Shown here: positions 15,234 through 22,842 of the stretch, piece after piece
Numbering within the stretch: position 1 is the stretch's first letter
Layout: every line of letters begins with the position of its first letter
Assembly (NCBI RefSeq): GCF_001941425.1
Contig: NZ_CP009244.1
Coordinates: forward strand, 62,001 to 126,000
Source of the DNA: Corynebacterium ammoniagenes DSM 20306
Lineage (GTDB): Bacteria > Actinomycetota > Actinomycetes > Mycobacteriales > Mycobacteriaceae
Length of the DNA stretch: 64,000 nucleotides
Direction of reading: 5' to 3'
Program-made: the position numbers and the translations under genes
The notes under the pieces: generated by a model
What the model saw: the letters and a program-made list of their open reading frames with translations, nothing else
Databases searched by the model: none
What the model was told of the DNA's origin: nothing

Positions 15234-16655
15234 ATGCCTACGAAGTACGATCTCGCCATCATCGGATCGGGAGGCGGCGCGTTCGCCGCTGCGATCCGCG
15301 CCAGCACGCTCGGAAAGTCGGTGGTGATGATCGAGCGCGGGACGCTCGGCGGCACCTGCGTGAACACGGGCTGCGTCCCGTCGAAGGCGCTCATCGCCGC
15401 GGCCGGCGCGCGGCACGTCGCCGTCGACGCCGCAACCCGGTTCCCCGGGATCGCGTCGACGGCGGATCCCGTCGACATGCCCGCGCTGATCGCTGGGAAG
15501 CAAGCGTTGGTGGAGTCGCTGCGCGGCGAGAAGTACGCCGACGTCGCCGACTCCTACGGCTGGCAGGTCCTCCGCGGCGACGCCTCGTTCGTGGGCACCC
15601 CTGATGCGCCGGTTCTCGATGTTGCCGGAGCCGACAGAAGCGTCGAGACCATCGAGGCCCACCACTACCTGGTCGCGACTGGTTCTCGCCCGTGGGCACC
15701 GCCGATCGACGGCCTGGAGGAGACCGGATACCTGACCTCGACCACGGCGATGGAGCTGACGGAGGTCCCCGAGTCGCTGCTGGTGCTCGGCGGCGGCTAC
15801 GTCGCCCTGGAGCAGGCGCAGCTGTTCGCCCGCCTCGGCTCGCAGGTCACGCTGCTCGTGCGGTCCCGGCTCGCCTCGAAGGAGGAGCCGGAGGTGTCGA
15901 AGGCGCTCCAGGAGGTGTTCGCCGACGAGGGCATCCGCGTCGTCAGCCGCGCAGTGCCCACCCGGGCCTCCCGCGGCACGGGAGGCGAGGCCGTCGTGAC
16001 CGCCGCCGTGTCCGGCGGCTCGCAGGAGTTCCGCGCCGACCAGGTCCTGGTCGCCCTCGGACGCCGTCCCGTCACCGATGGCCTGAACCTCGATGCGGTC
16101 GGGGTGAAGACCGGAGACTCCGGCGAGGTGGTCGTCTCCGACCGGCTGCAGTCCTCGAACCCGCGGATCTGGGCCGCGGGCGACGTGACCGGGCACCCCG
16201 AGTTCGTCTACGTCGCCGCCCACCACGGCACCCTCGTCGCCGAGAACGCGTTCGCCGACGCCGACCGGTCCGTCGACTACGCCCGCCTGCCGCGGGTGAC
16301 GTTCACCGGGCCCGCGATCGGCGCGGTCGGGATGACCGAGAAGGACGTCCTCGCCGCGGGGATCCGCTGCGACTGCCGCGTCCTGCCCCTGCACCACGTG
16401 CCCCGCGCCTTGGTGAACCGCGACACCCGCGGGTTCATCAAGATCGTCGTGAACGCCGAGACGAACGAGATCCTCGGCCTGACCGCCGTCGCCAAGGACG
16501 CCGGGGAGCTCGCCGCCGCAGGCGTCCACGTGCTCGGCAGGACCGTCGCCGAGATCGCCGACGCCTGGGCCCCCTACCTGACCATGGCCGAGGGCATCCG
16601 GATCGCCGCGAAGGCCTTCACCACCGACCCGTCGCTGCTGTCGTGCTGCGCATGA
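15234..16655 (+). CDS. merA: Mercuric reductase MerA
   Basis: Cytoplasmic FAD enzyme of 473 aa reducing Hg(II) to Hg(0) with NADPH. FAD fold IIGSGGGAFAAAIRA at the N-terminus, redox pair in GTCVNTGCVPSK (about residues 41-50), NADPH fold LVLGGGYVALEQAQLFARLG near 185, and the C-terminal vicinal cysteines LLSCCA that take up Hg(II). No N-terminal HMA (NmerA) domain, as usual in short actinobacterial MerA. Start at ATG 15234 behind ACAGGAG, not the TTG at 15219. No merT/merP/merB is present, so the mer unit is minimal. Confidence 0.95.
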   Translation: MPTKYDLAIIGSGGGAFAAAIRASTLGKSVVMIERGTLGGTCVNTGCVPSKALIAAAGARHVAVDAATRFPGIASTADPVDMPALIAGKQALVESLRGEKYADVADSYGWQVLRGDASFVGTPDAPVLDVAGADRSVETIEAHHYLVATGSRPWAPPIDGLEETGYLTSTTAMELTEVPESLLVLGGGYVALEQAQLFARLGSQVTLLVRSRLASKEEPEVSKALQEVFADEGIRVVSRAVPTRASRGTGGEAVVTAAVSGGSQEFRADQVLVALGRRPVTDGLNLDAVGVKTGDSGEVVVSDRLQSSNPRIWAAGDVTGHPEFVYVAAHHGTLVAENAFADADRSVDYARLPRVTFTGPAIGAVGMTEKDVLAAGIRCDCRVLPLHHVPRALVNRDTRGFIKIVVNAETNEILGLTAVAKDAGELAAAGVHVLGRTVAEIADAWAPYLTMAEGIRIAAKAFTTDPSLLSCCA

Positions 16656-16803
16656 ACGGCAACGCAGGCAATCGGGGAGATCTCATCCTGAAGAGGTGCA
16701 GACGATGAGCGCCCCTCCCCCTTGGTGGCTCCTGTCGGTTTTGAGATAAAGATGATTCGATAGGGCACACCCCAGGGGGACGGGTGCCCGGCAGGTGTCA
16801 GTG

Positions 16804-16824
16804 TCAGAAGGTGTTGGCACAGAT
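16804..16824. repeat. 21-bp repeat shared with 11842-11862
   Basis: One mismatch to the other copy, same orientation. It lies between merA and the IS5-type remnant. Confidence 0.5.
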
Positions 16825-16898
16825 CGGCCCTGGTGACCAGGGGTGTGACGACGACTTCTGAACACCATCCGGTCAGTCCTCATGGGCACTAGGACCTG

Positions 16899-17600
16899 TT
16901 ATGAAAGTCGTTTGAGCCAGCGGTCAATGTTCGCGACCCGGATGACTGCCTCGAACCGGATGGCGAGTTTGTCGTATCGGGTGGCCACCCCGCGGTTGTG
17001 TTTGAGCGCGTTGAAGCAGCGTTCGACGACGTTGCGGCCCTTATACGCCTCAGAGTCGAAGGCCGGTGGCCGCCCACCGGCAGACCCTTTGGCCTGACGG
17101 TTGTCGGCCTGGTCCTTTTTGACCGGGATCGTGGTGGTGATCTTCCGGCACCGCAGGTACGACCGGTTCGCCTGTGAGGAGTAGGCCTTGTCCGCCAGCA
17201 CCCGATCCGGCAGACTGCGGGGCCGACCGGGCCCGGGGCGGGCCACCCGAATCCGGTCCAGGACTTCGGTCAGCTGCGGGCTGTCACCGGCCTGCCCGGC
17301 GGTCAGCGTGAACGACACCGCCTGTAGGTGATGGTCACAGGCCAGATGAATCTTGGTGGAGAACCCGCCCCGAGACCGGCCGAGGGCATGGTTGTCCGGT
17401 TCGCCGTCGAGGCGGTCGGAGGAATCTCGCCGCGCTCCGGCGGCGTGGATATGCGCCCGGCTGGTAGTCGAGTCCACGGAGATGTCCCATCCGAGTTGTC
17501 CCTGGCCATCGGCTCGGGACTGAAGGGCGGCTTCGATCTGTGCCCAGGTGCCGGATAGTTGCCAGGCACGAAACAGGGCGTAGACCCGCGTGGAGGGTTC
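16899..17600 (-). mobile_element. IS5-family transposase, 5'-truncated
   Basis: The C-terminal two thirds of an IS5/IS427-group transposase: VDSTTSRAHIHAAGARR (catalytic Asp), GGFSTKIHLACDHH, VLADKAYSS (second Asp) and NVVERCFNALKHNRGVATRYDK (Glu). Upstream in the same frame YALFRAWQLSGTWAQIE continues to about 17600, then the frame merges into peptidase-like sequence, so the first part and one IS end are lost. The left end is near 16892 (GACCTGTTATGAAAGTCG). Not mobile on its own. Confidence 0.8.
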
Positions 17601-17622
17601 CCCAGCGCACGCCGGTGGGAGC
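17590..17622 (-). pseudogene. Tiny LytM (M23) peptidase fragment
   Basis: The frame reads VRWGTLHAGL, matching MRWGSLHAGL of the M23 peptidase at 28667-29458; 25 of 29 bases agree. It abuts the broken transposase end. Short, so chance is not fully excluded. Confidence 0.45.
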
Positions 17623-17690
17623 TGGGGACAGTGTGGAGAAGATCACTAAAGGGGCCGCAAGGTGGACATCGGAGAAGTTCAGGCGTTAGT

Positions 17691-17720
17691 GTTACCTCCG
17701 TTAGATAACGGAACGGTAAC
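17691..17720 (+). promoter_or_regulatory. Nested dyad upstream of a peptidase remnant
   Basis: TCCGTTA (17697-17703) and TAACGGA (17706-17712) are inverted, enclosed by GTTACC (17691-17696) and GGTAAC (17715-17720). A degenerate copy precedes the intact M23 gene at 28566-28594. GTAAC half sites recall MtrA boxes of corynebacterial wall peptidase genes; this is inference. Confidence 0.5.
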
Positions 17721-17792
17721 GGTCTGATCTCCAACGGACATATCGCTGGAATTGCTCAGGGCGGGACAACAGACAACGACGGAAGACGAGTC

Positions 17793-17885
17793 ATGCGCCT
17801 GAAGGCTTCGCGGTCATCCGGAGGAAAACACCGCACGATCACCACCTCGCAGACCAAGGGGCGTCTCGCCCTCGTGGCTGTAGCC
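17793..17885 (+). pseudogene. 5' fragment of an M23 peptidase gene (plus strand)
   Basis: MRLKASRSSGGKHR and the following SQTKGRLALVAVAAG match the signal region of the intact peptidase (MRLKAQRPAGGKHR). The DNA similarity also covers the leader with ACAACGACGGAAGA. It stops near 17885. Confidence 0.75.
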
Positions 17886-17966
17886 GCCGGCGGTGGAGAC
17901 TGCGCCGATGGCAGCGGCCATGAGGGCGATGCGGCTCTTAGTGGACCGCTGATTCGGGCTGGAAAT
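17880..17966 (-). pseudogene. 5' fragment of an M23 peptidase gene (minus strand)
   Basis: The minus frame STKSRIALMAAAIGAVSTAG matches TKSRVALVAVATGAVSSAG of the intact peptidase. It meets the plus-strand fragment head-on near 17885, so two paralogous leaders are joined in opposite directions. Confidence 0.65.
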
Positions 17967-18234
17967 GGTTCTACTCCTGTCATGCTGCCCACTGCACGGG
18001 CCTGGGCGATAACTCAATCGTGAGCACATCGTGACCGTTTCGTTATTGATTCGCAGAACCATACATACGGGCCTTGGGGTATGCAAGCCCCCCGTCAGCC
18101 TATAATTTGACTGTCAGAATCCCGGGCCGTATGCAGGGGAAAAAGCCCAGGTTAGCGCGCAAGTGGGAGAAGGGTGTCAGGATTCTTCCAGCTCAGACCC
18201 AGTTTCTGAGTGGAGAAATGCGCTCCGAATCACA

Positions 18235-18266
18235 AAGGCCACACGCTCCCGGGAGCGTGTGGCCTT
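18235..18266. terminator. Perfect 32-nt palindromic terminator
   Basis: Fully self-complementary (16-bp arms) around CCCGGG. It probably ended the minus-strand genes now reduced to fragments at 18307-18760. Confidence 0.75.
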
Positions 18267-18306
18267 GAAGGAAAGGTGGGGAGGGGGTGGCGTGGATAAG
18301 CGGGGG

Positions 18307-18470
18307 TCAGACAGCTCTACGCCGGTGGAACCCGTGATAGAAGACGGCCGTGATGATGGCGACGCCAGCCAGCGCGGCGTACATGGTGCCGTAACCGCGG
18401 GAAGCGACCAAGGCTTCCCGGAGGAGCATCGTCACCGCGTAAGTCACGAAAAAAGAACCGCTTTGGGATG
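18307..18470 (-). pseudogene. C-terminal fragment of an unrecognised membrane protein
   Basis: The minus frame gives VTYAVTMLLREALVASRGYG, a hydrophobic helix (AALAGVAIITAVFYHGF) and a basic end HRRRAV before the stop at 18307. No start or upstream domain. Family not recognised. Confidence 0.4.
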
Positions 18471-18472
18471 AA

Positions 18473-18760
18473 CTAGTCCCCGGGGCTCACCCGCCAGGTC
18501 CATCCCGGAATCGTGCCATTATAAGCCAGAACCTGAGCCTGACATCCGCGGATATCCACCTCTTGCTGGGCGGCAACTATCTTCACCTGCAGTAGCCCGT
18601 CCTGGCTGTGAAGTACTTCCGGCTGCCATAGGTCTCCTCCCACGAGGATGCCCGCGTCGTCGCCACCAGAGACCTGGGAGAAGAGGCGAATGGGTGGGCC
18701 CAGGGCAACCCGGTCTTGGAGACGCCGATTCCACCCGGGCCCATTGTCCTCGGCTGAGTG
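18473..18760 (-). pseudogene. Multicopper oxidase remnant
   Basis: The minus frame reads LLQVKIVAAQQEVDI, then AQVLAYNGTIPGWTWRVSPG before a TAG stop. This matches the first cupredoxin domain of multicopper oxidases (YNGxxPGPxxRVxxGD). All copper ligand motifs, which lie further on, are missing. Upstream residues are not typical. It sits after the SHOCT gene on the same strand, so a copper-oxidase operon was probably lost here. Confidence 0.55.
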
Positions 18761-18770
18761 GCGTCAGGGC

Positions 18771-19049
18771 CTAATCTTTATCCTTACGGTTCTCAAGACG
18801 CCGCCGTTTCTCGTCGTACTCAGTGGCGTCGATCTCCCCTCGGGCATAGCGCTCATCGAGCATGTCTCGTGCCCGATTGCGCTCCGGTCCCTGAGCCCTG
18901 TCATCGCCTCCTGGGCCTCGTCCTATTCGGCCGCGGAAAATGCCGACCATGATCATGATCAAGACCACGATACCGAGCACGAGTAGGGCCAGGACCAACC
19001 AGCCCATTCCCATGCCCCAGCCCCCCATGTGGTCTCCATCCCAGTGCAT
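18771..19049 (-). CDS. SHOCT-domain membrane protein
   Basis: 92 residues. N-terminal Gly/Met/His-rich start (MHWDGDHMGGWGMGMG), one membrane helix (LVLALLVLGIVVLIMIMVG), a charged linker and a C-terminal SHOCT domain (RDMLDERYARGEIDATEYDE). The start has CGAAGGAG-like spacing (GAAGGAGTGAAAC). Such proteins are frequent beside copper-oxidase and heavy-metal ATPase genes in actinobacteria; the Met/His-rich front could bind copper. Exact role unknown. Confidence 0.8.
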   Translation of the reverse strand: MHWDGDHMGGWGMGMGWLVLALLVLGIVVLIMIMVGIFRGRIGRGPGGDDRAQGPERNRARDMLDERYARGEIDATEYDEKRRRLENRKDKD

Positions 19050-19525
19050 GTTTCACTCCTTCGGGGTTTCCCGAGCAGCTGACCATCGTCGCCGGGGGAG
19101 CGCCAGGCCTTCCACATTTTCCGGATCAGTACCGCCAGCAGCTCTTCTTCTGCCTGTGGCCACCAGAATAGGTGGCATGCTCTCCTGCCTCGACTATTGA
19201 GGAGAACCCAGTCACAAAGCCAGTCTGGGACGAGAATCTTCACGAATTCTTCATCAGAGAGGACATGCAGGAACTCATCCTGGGTGGCTGTCTTTATCTC
19301 CAGAGAAGGGCAGCTGAATGATCACGTCAGACGAGGCTTGCTGTCAGGGGCAGAAGTCGTTTGCCTGCCTTTACCTCACGGAGGATGTGTGTGGCTAGGC
19401 GCCGAGGTATGACACTGTCACGCGGAGTCGATAGTAGGTCAGAGACGGTTTCGCTGGCCTGAGGGTGAACGCGGCTTCGGACTGTTCTCGAAACTGCCCC
19501 CACTGGTGACTGGCAGGGGGAAGCG
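19050..19525. other. Intergenic, no gene seen
   Basis: No frame with a ribosome site or recognisable similarity. Holds the promoter side of the SHOCT gene and the end of the ATPase gene. Confidence 0.4.
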
Positions 19526-21613
19526 TCAGTGCGTGGGCTTATCTTCGTGGTCGATGCCAGCGTGTTCCTTGCCCTTCTGGAAGTTGAGCAGGCGCAGCGC
19601 GTTTGCGACGACGATGAGAGTGGATCCCTCGTGGATAAGCACGACGGCGCCGATATTCAACCCGAGGAAGGTCGCGATGATGAGGACAACGACGACTGCG
19701 AGGCTGGCGATGAGGTTTTGCCGGATGATCTGGCCAGTCGCCCGGCTCAGCCGGACAGCGAACGGGACGCGTCCGAGGTCGTCACTCATCAACGCGATGT
19801 CACAGGTCTCCAGCGCGACCGTCGACCCAGCGGCACCCATCGCAATGCCGACGTCGGCGCGGGCCATGGCGGGGGCATCGTTGACACCGTCGCCGACCAT
19901 CGCGATCGGATGGTATGTCTTGGCCAGGCCCGTGATGTGGGTGACCTTATCCTCGGGGAGCAGCTCTCCGATCGCCGTGTCGACGCCGACTTCCCGGCCG
20001 ACCGCGTCGGCCACCCGCTGGTTGTCGCCGGAGATCATGACCAGATGGCCCACCCCTGTGTCCCGGAGCATGCTGAGCACCTGGGCAGATTCGTTGCGGG
20101 AGGCATCCATCACTCCGACGACCCCAAGGAAGCGGTCACCACGACGGACCACCATCAACGTCTGCCCCGAGTCGCGGGCCTTCGTGTAGGCCTCGGCCAG
20201 CGAAGGAGGCAGCTTAAGCTGCTGCTCATCGAACATGCGGAGGTTGCCCACTTCCACCCGTTCTCCGTCGATCGTCGCAGTGATGCCGCGTCCAGTGAGG
20301 GCAGAGAGATCGGTGGCCACCAACCGCTCGGTCTCCGGGACGCGGGGGGCAAGGTCGCGGACGATCGCGGCAGCGAGGGGGTGATCGCTGAGCGATTCGA
20401 CAGCCACAAGTGTGGGGATCAGTTCCGCTTCGGACGTATCGTTGGCGGAGGCCAGTGAGGTCACTCGGGGCGCGCCCCACGTGAGGGTGCCGGTCTTGTC
20501 GAACGCTATCGCCTTTACTCGGCCCAGTGTCTCGAGCGGGGCACCGCCCTTGACGAGCACGCCGGCCCGGGCAGCGCGAGCCACACCCGCCAGGACCGCG
20601 GCTGGGGTGGCGATCGCGAGAGCACATGGACTCGCGGCGACGAGCACGGTCATGGCGAGGTAGAAAGCGTCGGAGAACGGTTGTGCGAACACGAACATCG
20701 ACACCAACAAGGTGGCGATGACCCCGAGGATCACGGCGGGCACGTACCAGCGCTGGAACCGGTCTATGAACTGCTGGGTCGGGGACACGGCCTGGTCGGC
20801 GGTGCGAACGAGCTCGACGACTTTGCTCAGCGTTGAGTCGGCGGCGGTCGCGGTGACCTCGATCTCGAGCACGCCGGACCCGTTCACGGTGCCGGCGAAC
20901 ACTCGATTGGCGGCGGGGAGGGTGTCAATCGTGTGCATCGTCCGCTGTGGGTCGGCCACCGGTTCCTTCTCCACGGGGATCGACTCGCCCGTGACCGCTG
21001 ATTGATCAACGGCGGACATCCCGGAGATAACGAACCCGTCCGAGGGGATGCGGGAATTCGGGCGGATGACCACGATGTCTCCGACCACGAGTTCCTCCAC
21101 GGGCACTTCCACGGGTTCGGTATCACCGCGGCGCACCAGGGCGTGGCGGGGGGCGAGTTCGGCGAGGGCCTCAATGGACTTGCTGGCGCGGCTGAGGGCG
21201 TACTCCTCGAGGGCGTGGCCGAGGCTGAACAAGAACAGCAGCACCGCTCCCTCCGCCCACCGGCCGATGAGGGCAGCGCCGACCGCGGCGACAAGCATGA
21301 GGAAGTCAACCTCGAACTTCCCCCGCAGCGTGGAGGAGATCGCGGTGCGGATGGTGAAGAACCCGCCGAAGAAGTAGGTGGCGAGAAAGAACGCCAACGG
21401 CCATCCGACCATCGGCAGCCCCAAGGCGAACTGCGCAATCATCCCACCGGCGTAAGTGACGCCGGCGGCGATCGAGAACCCCAACTCCCAGCGTGCGGAG
21501 CCGTGGGCATGATCGCCGGTAGGGGTGGTCGGCGCTGTCGGTGTCAGGGTTGTGGGGGATCCGTTCGGGGCATGGGGCTGGCCGGGGTCATGGCCGTGGT
21601 CGGGCGTGCTCAT
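19526..21613 (-). CDS. P1B-4 type heavy-metal ATPase (Co/Zn/Fe/Cd candidate)
   Basis: Inner-membrane metal pump of 695 aa without HMA domain; the N-terminus is His/Pro/Thr-rich. TGES in AVTGESIPVEKE, metal motif SPC near residue 329, phosphorylation site DKTGTLTWG near 372, GDGVNDAPAMARADVG, and HEGST in the last helices. SPC plus HEG-S-T defines the P1B-4 group (CoaT, CtpD, CtpJ, PfeT), which exports Co, Ni, Fe or Zn. Its substrate cannot be fixed from sequence. It stands alone, with an 11-bp-phased direct repeat upstream; no ArsR or MerR gene adjoins it. Confidence 0.88.
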   Translation of the reverse strand: MSTPDHGHDPGQPHAPNGSPTTLTPTAPTTPTGDHAHGSARWELGFSIAAGVTYAGGMIAQFALGLPMVGWPLAFFLATYFFGGFFTIRTAISSTLRGKFEVDFLMLVAAVGAALIGRWAEGAVLLFLFSLGHALEEYALSRASKSIEALAELAPRHALVRRGDTEPVEVPVEELVVGDIVVIRPNSRIPSDGFVISGMSAVDQSAVTGESIPVEKEPVADPQRTMHTIDTLPAANRVFAGTVNGSGVLEIEVTATAADSTLSKVVELVRTADQAVSPTQQFIDRFQRWYVPAVILGVIATLLVSMFVFAQPFSDAFYLAMTVLVAASPCALAIATPAAVLAGVARAARAGVLVKGGAPLETLGRVKAIAFDKTGTLTWGAPRVTSLASANDTSEAELIPTLVAVESLSDHPLAAAIVRDLAPRVPETERLVATDLSALTGRGITATIDGERVEVGNLRMFDEQQLKLPPSLAEAYTKARDSGQTLMVVRRGDRFLGVVGVMDASRNESAQVLSMLRDTGVGHLVMISGDNQRVADAVGREVGVDTAIGELLPEDKVTHITGLAKTYHPIAMVGDGVNDAPAMARADVGIAMGAAGSTVALETCDIALMSDDLGRVPFAVRLSRATGQIIRQNLIASLAVVVVLIIATFLGLNIGAVVLIHEGSTLIVVANALRLLNFQKGKEHAGIDHEDKPTH

Positions 21614-21638
21614 GCCTGTAGCCTAGCAGGGAAAACCC

Positions 21639-21659
21639 CTTATTGAAAGCTTATTGAAA
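21639..21659 (-). promoter_or_regulatory. Phased direct repeat upstream of the P1B-4 ATPase
   Basis: CTTATTGAAA occurs at 21639-21648 and 21650-21659, an 11-bp period (one helical turn), 26 bp before the start on the minus strand. Tandem half sites on one face suit a response regulator or similar activator. Confidence 0.5.
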
Positions 21660-21736
21660 ATGCTTGATGGCATCCGGTCTGGTACGGCCCACGCAAGTGT
21701 GAGGCGGGTTGAACGGTGCTGCGGGGAAGGCCACGG

Positions 21737-22778
21737 TTAGAACCGTTCGCGCTGGCGACGAGCGAATTTTCGGGAGTGATCCGGTCGACTGTCACCGTAG
21801 CGGTCGTGCAACATGCGTGAACGGTCACCGGAGGATGCGGACGTGGTGGTTCCGGTAGGGGCGGGGCCAGGGGTGTCGTTCTCCGGATGAGTGGTGCGGA
21901 GGGTGCCCATCGTGCCGGAATCCGTGTCACCGTCCTGTTGGTCCGTGGTCTGCTCGGCGGATGCGGCGTCGACGGAAAGCTCGGCCTCCTCGCGGCGCAC
22001 GCGGCGGTGTTCCTTTAACTCCGCCCAGATGAAGTAGCCCAGGCCGAGCGGGGCCATGATGCCAAAGGCGATCCACTGGAAGGCGTAGGACAGGTGTGAG
22101 CCGCGGTCGAGCATGGGCACCGGGATGGCGTTGATCTCCCCGGCCTGTCCCTCGGCCAGCTGCACATAGTCCTGTGCGAGATCTGTGCCGGTTACCTCGG
22201 CGATCTGCTCGGTGTTGATGCCGTAGACCTGGCGGTAGCCCTGGTCCTCGATCGGCGGGGACATCGGTGTCTGCTCGGCAAATCGGGCGTGGCCGAGAAT
22301 GGACTGCTCACCGGTCGGCGGGGTGTCCATCGGGGGGGACACCGCCCTCGAACGGCGGTTGAAAACCACGGTTGACCAGGATCACCTCACCGGAGTTCAG
22401 CTGGAAGGGGGTCAGGGCGTGGAAGGCGGAGGAGGAGTCGACCGGACGGTTGCGCATCAAGACCTCATCCTCGGGCAGATAGTGGCCCTCAAGGATGACC
22501 CGCGCCCATTCCTCCTCAGGCTCAATGCTGCCCTGGGCGTCGAAGACCTCCTCGGCGGGGACGGGCTCGACCTCGAAGGCGGCCTCGATCTGATCGTTGC
22601 GCTCGACGATGGCACCGTCCCTGCTCAGCTGCCATGGGGCCAGAAAGGTAAAGGAGAAATAGGAGAAGGCGATGATGGCGAGGACACCGAACACCCAGCC
22701 GGGCCGGAGGAATGTCCACCAGCCCTTCTTCTGCGCGGCCCGCTCGTACCTGCGTTCATGTGTGCTGCTCACGGCCAT
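21737..22778 (-). pseudogene. SURF1-family cytochrome oxidase assembly protein, frameshifted
   Basis: SURF1 proteins help insert haem a into cytochrome aa3 oxidase. The N-terminal part (start ATG 22778, MAVSSTHERRYERAAQKKGW) has the first helix and WQLSRDGAIVERNDQIEAAF; the second frame has ILGHARFAEQ, DQGYRQVYGINTEQIAEVTG and the last helix YAFQWIAFGIMAPLGLGYF. The frames switch at a run of seven C (about 22333-22340, minus strand); one base changed restores a continuous protein of about 340 aa. Either a true null allele or phase variation or a sequencing slip. Confidence 0.82.
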
Positions 22779-22842
22779 GACTTCTACTTCCCCGTCCGGT
22801 GAGAAAATGCATTCTTTTCCAGTGTGCTGATGGGTGAAAACA

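Noticed and set aside
14649..16529. 626-codon minus-strand frame under merA and merR
   Set aside because: Low-complexity antisense reading; both real genes are clear on their own strands.
15692..16708. Long plus-strand open frame of 338 codons inside merA
   Set aside because: Arg/Pro-rich product in another frame of a very GC-rich gene; merA itself has all motifs.
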